From: JAJZKE01 sp963762395
Lineage (GTDB): Bacteria > Patescibacteriota > Saccharimonadia > Saccharimonadales > UBA4665
Length of the DNA stretch: 64,000 bases
NCBI GenBank assembly: GCA_963762395.1
Contig: CAVXKL010000001.1
Span: 1 to 64,000, forward strand
Reading direction: 5' to 3'
Below, one piece after another: positions 18,211 through 26,470 of this stretch. Each line of letters begins with the position of its first letter. Position 1 is the first letter of the stretch. The translations under genes were made by a program, and so were the position numbers. The notes beneath the pieces are model-generated. The model worked only from the letters and a program-made list of their open reading frames with translations, ran no database searches and was not told the origin of the DNA.

Positions 18211-18503
18211 CAATACTGACGACCATTACCTCCGGCGAAGACGACGGTACGGGCCACCCGAGGCTTGGCTTCGGCCACCGTCAGCCGCCGCCCGTCGTGT
18301 TCCTGGTCGTTGAGTCCCTGGATCGCAGCGAGAGCCTGGGCGTCGGTGTCCATCTCGACGAATCCGAACCCCTTGCTACATCCCATATCACGGTCCTGGA
18401 TGACCTGGGCATTTCGCACGGTGCCGAACGGTGTGAACCACTCTTGCAGATCCGGTGAGGATATCGAATACGGCAGGTTACCAACATACAATTTCTTTCC
18501 CAC
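18210..18503 (-). CDS. RRM RNA-binding protein, paralogue 2
   Basis: One RRM: KLYVGNLPYSI (RNP2) and SKGFGFVEMD (RNP1), then VAEAKPRV and a short tail without the glycine repeats of its paralogue. GTG 18503 with an AAGGAAA ribosome site is the conservative start; an in-frame upstream start at 18584 would add a conserved peptide (see 17557-17667). Forms an overlapping pair with the hypothetical gene ending at 17839. Confidence 0.85.
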   Translation of the reverse strand: MGKKLYVGNLPYSISSPDLQEWFTPFGTVRNAQVIQDRDMGCSKGFGFVEMDTDAQALAAIQGLNDQEHDGRRLTVAEAKPRVARTVVFAGGNGRQY

Positions 18504-18764
18504 GAGATTTTCCTTCTGGCAAACTTGTTCGACCCGTTGAATGCTTTCTGGGTCGATGAGAAAGGGGCACGCATTGGAGCCCACGAGGTGGGAGAGGCGA
18601 GAGGGACAAGCAGAAAGCGATTCGATGAGAACCCAAGGTGCTCACTCAGTCGTCAAACCAACCCATTGAAGTATAGCCACCTTGAATACAAAAAGAAATG
18701 ACTAAGCGAGCGAACTTCTGGAACCGCCAGGCAGAGGGATCTCTTCTGAGATCGATGAATCGGA

Positions 18765-19924
18765 TCAGATCGCCCGTTCGGTCCGGCCGGTCGCGGCATC
18801 AACCATCCGCAGCCGGGTGCAATCCGACACGGCGACAAGCCGGCCGTCGGGAGATAACGCACCATAGCCGAAGCCCTCGTCGAGGTCGCCGTGATGATCC
18901 GCGACCTTTTGACCGGTCGCGATGTCCCAGAATCGGTCCTCGCTCATCGTCACGTTGATCCAGCCCGGCGGAAGCTTGGTCTGGGCACGCGGCTTCGTGG
19001 TCTGGCCGATCGACATGATCCGCTGGCCATCAGGTGTCACGGCCAGGCAATTCAAGCTGCGGTTGTACTGCTCTGTCGTGGAGTTTCCGTGCGCCCGGGG
19101 ATCTTCCGCAAGAGCCGTCCGTCCGTGGTGTGCCAGACGAGAATCACGGCATCTTCGAAGGTGCCGGCGACGATCCGGGACCCGTCGGGCGTGAATGCCA
19201 GGCACGCAACGCCCTCCCTCCCGCGGTATGGGGGTGCCATTCCGAAGGGCACAGCGCGAGGCTCCAGCCGCGGTCCGGTCCGCGTCGCGAGGTCCCGCAC
19301 CGCCTCATCGGGCGTCGTGACCAGCCGGAGCTGGATGGCGTCGCCGCCCGCGCTGGCCATGAGCTTACCGTCGGGCGAGAACCTGACGTCGCTGACCTCG
19401 CGATCATGGAGCTTGTCGCGAAAGAGGAGCCGATCGCCGGTCAGGTCCCAGAGCGCCACCTTGCCGCGGTACTCGCCCCAGAGCAGCTTCGTTCCGTCGG
19501 GTGAGAACGCGAGACACTCAACCGATTCCATTGGCTCACCGCGCGCCGTGAGGACCTTGGTCCGCCGGCCGCTGCGGACGTCGAACAGAACGACGCGCGG
19601 GCTCGGGCCGCTGCCCTCCGCGCCGGCAATCCGCCCGTCGGGCGAGAACGCGATCGCCGCGATACCGCTGTCCGCTCGTAGAAGATCCGTGCCGATCCGC
19701 AGTAGGGCGCGCGGGGGCAGGAGTGATTCGGCTCCATCTTGATCCAGGAGACCGGCGAACGCGTTGGACGAAGCGAGTTTTGCAGCCCACGCAATACCGA
19801 CCAGGAGGGTGACAAGAAGCGAAGCCGATCGCCGTCGGATTGGAGCGCGCGGAACGCACGAGGACCTTCGGACCGGATCGACCGTCTGTGCGATCGCAGC
19901 CCGCATTGCTGTCCGCGATCGCAC
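18765..19924 (-). CDS. WD40 repeat protein with N-terminal membrane anchor (one frameshift)
   Basis: GTG 19924 has an excellent GGAGGTG ribosome site. A membrane segment (SASLLVTLLVGIAWAAKLA, about residues 33-51) precedes WD40-type repeats, each with AFSPDG (IAAIAFSPDGRIAG, CLAFSPDGTKLLW, VRFSPDGKLMAS, CLAFTPDGSRIVAG). Near 19,095 a CCCC run shifts the frame, and 18765-19100 continues with CLAVTPDGQRIMSIG and YGALSPDGRLVAVSD. It probably forms an exported propeller used as a scaffold, as in many planctomycete WD40 proteins. The C-terminus ends inside a repeat, so it may be short of its original length. Confidence 0.8.
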
Positions 19925-20350
19925 GTTTCACCTCCTCTTTGTGATCGGTGTCAGACGCACACCGCGCGACCACTTCAGCGGGTCCAGGTAGATCGCAGCG
20001 AGTCATTATCTCAGTTTCGCTGATCGATTGCAGGCGCGGATGATCGGAGCACAATCGACAGAGGTCGGTCGCGACGCCGTCGGACCCATCGATCCCACCA
20101 CCACCGGCAACCGAGATGGATGCATTCCGCACGATTCGAATACTACGACAGACTGAGGCTCAAGTACGAACATGCCGCCCGCTTCCCGTTTCTTCCGATC
20201 GGAGCCGACTCACCTCCGCCCTTGGCCGCCTTGCGATGAAGACGATCTGCTTTCCATCCCAGGAGGGGCATGGAGACCTAGGCCCAAAACAAGCGTAAGA
20301 AAAAAAAAGCGAGATTAGTCTGTTATATGACTTGGTCCAGGACGTACCTT

Positions 20351-20647
20351 CTACGGCTCAGGGGACGTCTGCCCCGATACCGCCCCGATTCTCCGACATC
20401 CTTCACCCGTCTCTGTTAATGGCGGCCTAGGTTCATCGAATTCAGTGCCCAGCTCAGCCGACTCGCCTGGAGCATCCAGTGAGAGACGGACCATGCCTTG
20501 CTTGCGACCGATCAGTCCGTTGGCTACCAGGGACTTGCTGTCTGGCATCCAGTTCGCGCGAAACCAGCCGATCCCGAATCGAGCGAACCCCAGCGACTGA
20601 TCCTGTCTCCACTCTATGCGGTGGAAAGCAAGTAGAATCAAGATCAA
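20351..20647 (-). pseudogene. degraded fragment, possibly of a WD40/TolB-like gene
   Basis: The frame contains GWFRANWMPDSKSLVANGLIGRKQGMVRLSLD, reminiscent of a single propeller blade, without a start signal or complete domain. The 19,925-20,683 spacer holds nothing else convincing. Confidence 0.3.
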
Positions 20648-20683
20648 CCGTTCGACTTCGGAGCCTTACGGGGCCGTTCGACA

Positions 20684-21328
20684 ATGATGGGCCACTCACT
20701 CGACAACGTTCAGGACAGCTACGACCGGGTCGCTACGGAATATGCGCGACGCATCTACGGGGAGCTGGAGCATAAGCCCCTCGACCGGCAGCTCCTGGAC
20801 CGATTCGCCAGGGCCGTTCAAGCACTTGGGCCCGTCTACGACCTGGGCTGTGGACCAGGACACGTCGCCCGCTACCTCCACGAGCGGGGGGCCCGGGTCA
20901 TCGGGGTTGACCTTTCGAGCGCAATGGTGGAGCTCGCTCGGGGACTGAATCCGGGCATCGAGTTCCGTCAAGGCAACGTGCTGTCGCTTGACATCGAGGA
21001 CGGTGCATCGGGCGGCATCGTCGCCTTCTACTCGATCATCCATGTCCCGCGAACAGAGATCGCCGGTGCGCTGGCTGAGATGAAACGGGTTCTGCGTCCG
21101 GGTGGGCTTCTGTTTCTCGCGTTCCACGTCGGCGACGAGACGGTTCATCTCGACGAATGGTGGGGAGAGAGGGTATCGGTAGATTTCTTGTTCTTCCGCC
21201 CCCAGGAGATCTGCGACTCCTTGCGAGCGGCGGGATTCGAGATCGAGGAGATCGTTGAGCGGGAGCCCTATCCGGACGTGGAGCATCAGAGCCGAAGAGC
21301 ATATATCTTCGCCAAGAAATTGGAGTGA
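20684..21328 (+). CDS. class I SAM-dependent methyltransferase
   Basis: 214 residues with the Rossmann motifs in order: motif I VYDLGCGPGHVARYL (about residues 51-65), motif II RVIGVDLS, motif IV IVAFYSIIHVPR and post-motif MKRVLRPGGLLFLAFH. The N-terminus SYDRVATEYARRIYGELEHKPLDRQLLDRF is typical of small-molecule methyltransferases of the UbiE/COQ5-like group. Substrate unknown; no biosynthetic partner adjoins. Two consecutive ATGs (20684, 20687) are possible starts. Confidence 0.9.
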   Translation: MMGHSLDNVQDSYDRVATEYARRIYGELEHKPLDRQLLDRFARAVQALGPVYDLGCGPGHVARYLHERGARVIGVDLSSAMVELARGLNPGIEFRQGNVLSLDIEDGASGGIVAFYSIIHVPRTEIAGALAEMKRVLRPGGLLFLAFHVGDETVHLDEWWGERVSVDFLFFRPQEICDSLRAAGFEIEEIVEREPYPDVEHQSRRAYIFAKKLE

Positions 21329-21422
21329 GAGACCGAAACGGCGTACTTCACAGATTGCTCGGACTTTCCGTCCGCCTCCAATACAGCCGGCCTTCCGCCG
21401 CTGTCCCACGACCGTTCCAGTG

Positions 21423-21515
21423 CGACACCGCGGAAACTTTAGGTACGTCAGGCTTTCTAGCCTGACACGCTTTGTCGCAGGCCTCCGAGTGTCAGGCTAG
21501 AAAGCCAGGCGTACG
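21423..21515. repeat. compound palindromic element (inverse of 15310-15395)
   Basis: Holds two GTCAGGCT palindromes (21447-21466 and 21491-21510, the second with one mismatch) plus the flanking GACACCGCGGAAA...TAGGTACGTCAG and CAGGCCTCCGAG shared with 15310-15395 in opposite orientation. The rest of 21,330-21,693 shows no gene. Confidence 0.6.
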
Positions 21516-21693
21516 CTGCACGACCGCCTCAGCGGGTGCACTTCGATTGGGACGGTTCAAGGCCAAATGCTCCTCGACATCCATCACAACCCCGCCCTTG
21601 CCGTACGGCTGCGCTTCCCCCCGCATCTGACCCCGCACCGGTCGGCGATTGGCAGCAGGCGCCCGGTTTGCTCGAACGTGGAAGCGGCCGTGG

Positions 21694-22065
21694 TCATCTC
21701 TGGGCAGGCTTGATTCCGCCCATAATCTTCGTGCCCGGAAGGTATTTGAGGCCCCAGGCGGCGATATCGCCGACCAGTTCGCCGAGCCGCAGACCGTCGT
21801 CGCTCAGCCGGTAGGTGTACCGCCGCTGATCGGAAGGGTCCGGCGTCTTTTCGACCAAGCCCTGCTCGCACAACGCGCGCAGCCGCGCCGACAGGATGTT
21901 GGTCGCGATCCCCTCCGGCGAGCGCAGGAAATCGTCGAAGTACCGCCTGCCGCGCAGCAGGTCACGCACGACCAGCAACGTCCAGCGGTCGCCGATCAAG
22001 TCCAAGGTGCAGGCGACCGCACAGTCGGAACGCCGCATCGGCTTTGTTTTCTTCGCGCGCCTCAT
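21694..22065 (-). CDS. HxlR family winged-helix transcriptional regulator
   Basis: About 123 residues: CAVACTLDLIGDRWTLLVVRDLLRG is the HxlR hallmark with its conserved Cys, followed by the recognition helix LRSPEGIATNILSARL and the wing VEKTPDPSDQRRYTYRLSDDG. Such regulators sense thiol stress or aromatic compounds and usually repress a divergent gene. The divergent gene here is the membrane protein at 22248. Start taken at ATG 22065. Two operator-like palindromes lie directly upstream (22079-22125). Confidence 0.9.
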   Translation of the reverse strand: MRRAKKTKPMRRSDCAVACTLDLIGDRWTLLVVRDLLRGRRYFDDFLRSPEGIATNILSARLRALCEQGLVEKTPDPSDQRRYTYRLSDDGLRLGELVGDIAAWGLKYLPGTKIMGGIKPAQR

Positions 22066-22078
22066 GACCGTTGATTTT

Positions 22079-22125
22079 ACTTGCCTTCTGCAAGCGTCGC
22101 CATAGAATACTTGCATGGTGCAAGT
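22079..22125. promoter_or_regulatory. paired operator sites ACTTGC-N5-GCAAGT
   Basis: Two palindromes, ACTTGC/CTTCT/GCAAGC at 22079-22095 and ACTTGC/ATGGT/GCAAGT at 22109-22125, are 30 bases apart, close to three helical turns. They sit between the HxlR start (22065) and the divergent gene (22248), where an autoregulating HxlR dimer pair would bind. Confidence 0.6.
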
Positions 22126-22247
22126 GACCTGGCGGGCGCCGGAGTCACGGTGCGCGAAGTATCCGTGACACGGCCGCGGGCACGGACGCTTCGGCTGAGC
22201 TCGGCGTCAGGCCAAGATACCGGTTCATCACTCATTGGGGTGCTGCC

Positions 22248-22847
22248 ATGAGATCGCTCATCGTAGGCGTGCTCGCCGTCTGGTTCGTGGTGGTTTTCCT
22301 GCTCGGCGCCGCCGGGTCGATCGCCCGGCCGCCGGGTACGCCGCCGTTGGGCGTTCTGATCGCGGCGGCCGGCCCGGTGATTGTCTTCCTGGGCGCGTAC
22401 TGGGGTTGGCCCGCGTTCCGAGCATGGGTCCTGTCCCTCGATCTCAGCCTGGCGACGGCGATCCAGGCCTGGCGAGCGGGAGGGCTCGGGTTTCTGGCCC
22501 TGTACGCCCACGGCGTGCTGCCGGGGGCCTTCGCCTGGCCGGCTGGTCTGGGGGACATCGCCATCGGGGTGACCGCACCGTGGGTCGCGCTCGCCCTCCT
22601 CCGCCGACCCGGTTTTGCGAAGAGCCGAGTGTTCGTGGTCTGGAATGTGCTTGGGATCTTGGACTTGGTCGTAGCGCTCAGCGCCGGGGGGTTGAGTTCA
22701 GCCCTCGCCTCGGGCACCGCCGGGGAAGTGACGACGGGGCCCATGGCGCAGTTACCGCTCGTGCTGATCCCGGCGTACCTCGTGCCGTTGTTCGTCATGC
22801 TGCATTTGGCAGCGCTCTTCCAGGCACGCTTACCTTGTGGGCGATAG
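22248..22847 (+). CDS. multi-spanning membrane protein, unknown function
   Basis: 199 residues with about six hydrophobic segments (LIVGVLAVWFVVVFLLGAAG at the N-terminus, VFVVWNVLGILDLVVALSAGG, VLIPAYLVPLFVMLHLAALF at the end). Resembles small membrane proteins found next to HxlR regulators, so it may respond to the same signal; family not assigned. The start with GGTGCTGCC before ATG has no strong ribosome site. Confidence 0.65.
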   Translation: MRSLIVGVLAVWFVVVFLLGAAGSIARPPGTPPLGVLIAAAGPVIVFLGAYWGWPAFRAWVLSLDLSLATAIQAWRAGGLGFLALYAHGVLPGAFAWPAGLGDIAIGVTAPWVALALLRRPGFAKSRVFVVWNVLGILDLVVALSAGGLSSALASGTAGEVTTGPMAQLPLVLIPAYLVPLFVMLHLAALFQARLPCGR

Positions 22848-22904
22848 AGTGCTGGTGTAGGATACCGGCCCCAGTGGCTGTCCATTGCTCACGGAGGAGA
22901 ACCC

Positions 22905-23348
22905 ATGCGAGCCCCTCGATTGCGCTTGACGGTTCGAGGATGGATGATCGTCGTGGCGGTATTCGCCGCCCTGATCGCCCTCGGTATCCAGGTCACGAAG
23001 CTGGCGCGGTTGCGTGACAATTATTTGGAGAACGCTGCGTTTCACGCTGATGCGGAACAGATGGACCAAGATATGTTGAGCGAGCTCGCCGCGTTTCGGA
23101 GCGAAGGCTCCGTCGATCCAGCGATGATGAGCGTCCTCGCGTCTACTGCAGAGACGAATCACGGGATTGACCCCCGGCTGCTCGCCGAAAGGTCCACCCA
23201 GGGCGAGAAACTTGACCTCATCGAGAATCATGTACGCTCGATGCTGAAATGGCATATCGACATGAAACGGAAGTGGCAAAGGGCAGTCGACCGCCCCTGG
23301 GAGGCCGTTGCTGGCGACTCCTACTATACATATAAAGCGTCGCGGTAG
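22905..23348 (+). CDS. small membrane-anchored hypothetical protein
   Basis: 147 residues: RLRLTVRGWMIVVAVFAALIALG gives one N-terminal membrane helix of the RFTVRWLMVAVAV type that planctomycetes use on many short proteins. A charged, helical tail follows. A GGAGGAG ribosome site precedes ATG 22905. A piece of a paralogue (from GTCACGAAGCTGGCG) recurs at 31953-32015, so this is a multicopy family. Role unknown. Confidence 0.7.
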   Translation: MRAPRLRLTVRGWMIVVAVFAALIALGIQVTKLARLRDNYLENAAFHADAEQMDQDMLSELAAFRSEGSVDPAMMSVLASTAETNHGIDPRLLAERSTQGEKLDLIENHVRSMLKWHIDMKRKWQRAVDRPWEAVAGDSYYTYKASR

Positions 23349-23453
23349 ACGATCAAATGCGACTGCCCCGGCCCCGATTGACGGCGCATGCTGATGTCGC
23401 CCTGGCGGTCATGGCGGTGGCGCTTGGCCCAACGCCAATGGCCGATCTGGAGT

Positions 23454-23497
23454 GCGGGAGCTTGCTCCCGCTCTAAAGAGCGGCGGCTTGCCGCCGC
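23454..23497. repeat. two adjacent perfect palindromes
   Basis: GCGGGAGCTTGCTCCCGC (23454-23471) and GCGGCGGCTTGCCGCCGC (23480-23497), each with eight-base arms around TT, lie side by side, REP-style. From 23,349 to 24,076 I see no convincing gene, only scattered degraded frames. Confidence 0.6.
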
Positions 23498-24076
23498 GGG
23501 CGGCCAAGCTGGTTGGCGAAATTGGTGCAGTCGGACTCGGTGAGGGTGGTAGTGTCGCCAGCCGATTCCTTCGAGCTCTTGGTCTGGGTCAGAGGTCTGC
23601 GTGCCCGTGTCGCTAGAGCCCTCGAACGACCCGTTGGACGCGAGGGCGACATCCGTCTGGGTCGCCGATTCGCTCATTTTCCTGAAGCCCAGAGACGTGC
23701 TTTCGCGGCCTGCGGCGAGCCCGTCGAACCGAGCGAAAGGCAACCCTCCGCGCGACCGCGTCTCTCGAGGCATCTCGGTCCAGCCTCTTCGTTACTTTCG
23801 TTTTCTTCTCTTCAGGATTTTCGGCAAACAGCGAGTGGACCGTGTCGAGCGTGTGTTGGAAGCGGGTGTCAGGCCGGTTTTTCAGAGCGGGAATGTGATC
23901 ATAGAACATGCAACGCAGCCCAGGTGCCCTTCGCGATCCGCGCCTCCCGCCGATCGCCCCGTGCCGAGTCGGCGTAAACGTTTGCGTTCCGGCCGAGTGT
24001 GCTGCGCTCCCGTCCCTGCACTCAGGGGAGGGAAGCGGAAGAACGAACGGCGACTGCAGCGAATCTGTGGAGACGG

Positions 24077-24229
24077 TCAGGTCTCTTCGACAAGCGTCTG
24101 CTCGGCGTCTCCCTGCTCCAGCAATGTGTCAACCTGCCGGGTTAAGGTTGGCAGATCACTTTCCAGGATGCCCCAGACCACCTCGTTCCGAACGATGTCA
24201 TACCCGTTCTTGAGCGCTTCAAGCCGCAT
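24077..24229 (-). pseudogene. C-terminal remnant of a HepT-type (HEPN) toxin
   Basis: About 50 codons: NGYDIVRNEVVWGILESDLPTLTRQVDTLLEQ matches the last helices of HepT/DUF86 HEPN proteins. The N-terminal three quarters, including the catalytic RxxxxH block, are gone; the fragment begins inside the MntA stop region. It cannot act as an RNase. Confidence 0.65.
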
Positions 24230-24527
24230 AGAGCAATACCCGATCCTTGGCGATCGACCGCAGAAAGTAGGGGTTGCTGATCGCGCCCGTCTCCACGAGA
24301 TCAACCTCGCGAGCGAACAGATCTTGGAGTGCGAACAGCAGTCCGAAATAGCAGTCCGCGTGTAGTTTATAGGGGATCGGCTCGTATTCGACGAGGAAGT
24401 CCAGGTCACTCGTTGCGGGAACGAACCGGCCGTTGGCGGCCGAGCCGAAGATTTCCAGTTTGCGCACCCGATAACGCCGACATAACTCAACGATTTCTGC
24501 GTGCTTTGCCTCGATCAGGCTCTCCAT
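24219..24527 (-). CDS. mntA: MntA-type minimal nucleotidyltransferase (antitoxin)
   Basis: 102 residues. EIFGSAANGRFVPATSDLDFLVEY carries the GSx10DxD active site of minimal nucleotidyltransferases; in MntA/HepT pairs this protein AMPylates and silences the HEPN toxin. Start ATG 24527 after GGGGTGATCC. The gene appears complete while its toxin partner downstream is reduced to a fragment, so it is an orphan antitoxin. Confidence 0.8.
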   Translation of the reverse strand: MESLIEAKHAEIVELCRRYRVRKLEIFGSAANGRFVPATSDLDFLVEYEPIPYKLHADCYFGLLFALQDLFAREVDLVETGAISNPYFLRSIAKDRVLLYAA

Positions 24528-24652
24528 CGGATCACCCCGGTCCGGGAGTTGGAATCTGGATTCTCGCGATTTGTGCAGTTTGCCAATCCCCTCGCGCGGA
24601 GATCGACATCCCCAAAAGCCCGCGATCGGTATTGCAGCTCGCTTGTCCGTCG

Positions 24653-24964
24653 TTACTGGGAGAGACTCGCGACCGCCTGTTCGATGATCACGGCGGCTAG
24701 TTGCGATGCCGAAACGTGCGCGGCGTTTGTACGAGCCGTCGCAACGGCGACGTCGTCGAGCTTCTCCCAGGTCTCAGCTCGCAGTTCGATCGGGCGGCGC
24801 ACGCGGCGCTCGTCGGTCGCTCCGCCAGGTTGCTCAACCTGCCGCGCTACGGCTGCCGCCAGATGCTCCAGGCCCAACGGTCCGTGAGGACTGGGCACCG
24901 CGAGCGGAATCACTCGGTCTGCGTGTAACGACTGTCGGATTTGTTCCTCGGTCACCATGGTCAT
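24653..24964 (-). CDS. hypothetical protein of an overlapping two-gene unit
   Basis: About 103 residues from ATG 24964: MVTEEQIRQSLHADRVIPLA, then RRPIELRAETWEKLDDVAVATARTNAAHVSASQLAAVIIEQAV, a helical C-terminus that looks like a ribbon-helix-helix-like or antitoxin tail. The start overlaps the stop of the small upstream gene by four bases (ATGA). This size and coupling are typical of small regulatory pairs; function not recognised. Confidence 0.5.
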   Translation of the reverse strand: MTMVTEEQIRQSLHADRVIPLAVPSPHGPLGLEHLAAAVARQVEQPGGATDERRVRRPIELRAETWEKLDDVAVATARTNAAHVSASQLAAVIIEQAVASLSQ

Positions 24965-25101
24965 TCCGCGTCCACCCAGTGATCTTGGTCGATCGGCATA
25001 CCGTCCCGGTCTTTGCTGGGCACAAAGACAACAACCAGCGAAGTGCCCACCGGTAGCCGGGACCGGAAAACCTCGTGCGGATTGATCGATTCGCTTGACA
25101 C
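24961..25101 (-). CDS. small 46-residue protein, first gene of an overlapping pair
   Basis: A frame from GTG 25101 reads NPHEVFRSRLPVGTSLVVVFVPSKD, then MPIDQDHWVDAE and a stop overlapping the next ATG as ATGA. Its composition is protein-like and the overlap is exact. No family recognised. Confidence 0.5.
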   Translation of the reverse strand: MSSESINPHEVFRSRLPVGTSLVVVFVPSKDRDGMPIDQDHWVDAE

Positions 25102-25144
25102 ACATTCACTCTAATGCGGCCACCGAAGCCCGGCAAGACCGCGA

Positions 25145-25173
25145 GGTAGCTAGCTGCGTAACCGTTTTCGTCC
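25145..25173. repeat. REP-like copy (TAGCTAGCTGCGT type)
   Basis: GGTAGCTAGCTGCGTAACCG followed by TTTTCGTCC matches the ends of the transposase-associated element (28995-29513) and 26448-26470. An isolated copy, with no transposase here. The 25,106-25,456 spacer holds nothing else clear. Confidence 0.5.
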
Positions 25174-25456
25174 CTGTTAATCCCGAAAGCTCGATCTATC
25201 GACGCGGCTTACGTTGCGATCCAGGACCTCCATATCGCGGCCCATCGCGAATCGATCGGCAATGACGCTGGTTGCGGCGTGGAGACGGCACCGCCTGTCA
25301 CGCGCAGGGGTCCGGATCGTGGTCCACCGAACCGCCCGGCCGCCTGATGGCTAAGCCCGAGCGTCGCGACTCGGGCGACGGTGCTGTCGCACCTGCGAGA
25401 GATGAACGCCGGGAAACCTTCGCCCTAGCGGGGTCATCGAGCATACAGATCAACCG

Positions 25457-25774
25457 TTACCGTGGCTTCCACACTGTAAGGTTGGCGATGTTGTCGAAGT
25501 CGTCGTCATTCGTCGCGAGGTTGTGCAGTTCGTGACGTTTCATCAAAGCGACAATAGTGGCGTCGTTCGTGAGCAATCTGAGCTGCGCGGAAACCTCAGC
25601 CGCCTCCTCAAGCAACGCGGTGTCGGTCGGAAGCAAGGGGAGATTCATGCGCACGAGCTCGGCCGCAGCTTGTCGAAACTCGGTTGGTTCCGCGATCCGG
25701 TCTCGATGGTTCTGGAGCCAATTGACAAGCCCCGCTCGATTCAGTCCGAACTTCGCGGCCGCCTCCGCGAGCAT
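25457..25774 (-). pseudogene. N-terminally truncated PIN-domain toxin (VapC-like)
   Basis: About 105 residues: the last part, LLTNDATIVALMKRHELHNLATNDDDFDNI, carries the second and third acidic motifs of PIN ribonucleases. The first ~50 residues, including the N-terminal (L)DT(N/S) motif and its Asp, are missing; the frame begins right after the antitoxin gene. Probably inactive. Confidence 0.65.
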
Positions 25775-25797
25775 GACGATGGCATCCGGTCACTCCA

Positions 25798-26022
25798 TCA
25801 GCTTCCGTCGAGGTCGAACTCTGGTGAGGACGCGATTTGTTGCGCGAGTTCCGCATCAAGGCGGATTCGTCGTCCGCGCCTGCGGCGGATGTCCTCGAGC
25901 CCGGAAGAATTGGCAGCCATGGGCTCGATGGTGAGCCGGACGCGCTCGTGTTCCTGCAGAGCCGGTCGCCGCACGGGCACAAATACTCCATTCTCGAAAG
26001 TTGCTTCGACGGTCAAAGCCAT
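25798..26022 (-). CDS. DUF104 family antitoxin
   Basis: 74 residues from ATG 26022 (ribosome site GAGAGGATC): MALTVEATFENGVFVPVRRPALQ is the diagnostic start of the DUF104 antitoxins that pair with PIN toxins; the rest is a basic helix. The adjoining PIN gene downstream is truncated, so this antitoxin is now an orphan. Confidence 0.8.
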   Translation of the reverse strand: MALTVEATFENGVFVPVRRPALQEHERVRLTIEPMAANSSGLEDIRRRRGRRIRLDAELAQQIASSPEFDLDGS

Positions 26023-26135
26023 GCGTGATCCTCTCGGCCCGGAACTCTGCGCCCACCACCTCGCACCTTCAGATGCCACGGCCCCACCGGGAACCAGACT
26101 GATATAGTGGACGTGTTTATTGCTTCGACGCTGAG

Positions 26136-26177
26136 TGGAGGATAAGGGATTCGAACCCACGACCTCTTGCATGCCAT
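26136..26177 (-). tRNA. 3'-half tRNA-Ala(GGC) remnant (attachment-site scar)
   Basis: On the minus strand: anticodon loop ATGGCAT (anticodon GGC, 26171-26177), anticodon stem GCAAG, variable AGGTC, T arm GTGGGTTCGAATCCCTT, acceptor strand ATCCTCC and discriminator A (26136). The 5' half (acceptor, D arm) is absent; the expected D-arm sequence is replaced by unrelated DNA. A 3' tRNA piece of this kind is what integrases leave at one end of an island. Confidence 0.6.
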
Positions 26178-26294
26178 ACAATCCATTGTTCAGGAGATTA
26201 GCGATCGAGCGGGTTCGGGCCGTGAGATCAAAATCAACGCAGACAACATGATACGTCGCGTTCGCATCGTTTTCAATATCGACGTCCGTGGCGC

Positions 26295-26403
26295 GGACGA
26301 CCCTACGGTGACGATGAATGGGTCAGGCAAACAGTCAAGGCACTTATTTCGGAGCACACCGTCCGTCGGGAGTGTCGCCCACGCAAGGCGAATCGACTCG
26401 ACG
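26295..26403 (+). pseudogene. C-terminal remnant of a REP-associated tyrosine transposase (copy 2)
   Basis: The frame from 26295 reads GRPYGDDEWVRQTVKAL and RPRKANR, matching the tail of the remnant at 29045-29437 and the family signature RGRPxGDxxW. Only about 36 codons remain, 118 bases beyond the tRNA scar. Its 3' flank (to 26470) also matches the flank of the other copy. Confidence 0.65.
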
Positions 26404-26447
26404 CTGATTCGGCGGGCCAGTCCGTCCCCGGTTCCGTCCCCGTCGCC

Positions 26448-26470
26448 TGGCGCGATAGCTAGCTGCCTCC
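26448..26470. repeat. REP-like end of the transposase remnant
   Basis: CTGGCGCGATAGCTAGCTGC, then CTC, aligns with 29492-29514. It marks the right end of the second RAYT copy. Confidence 0.5.

Noticed and set aside
26136..26230. Complete tRNA gene
   Set aside because: Acceptor 5' strand and D arm cannot be found; only the 3' half folds.
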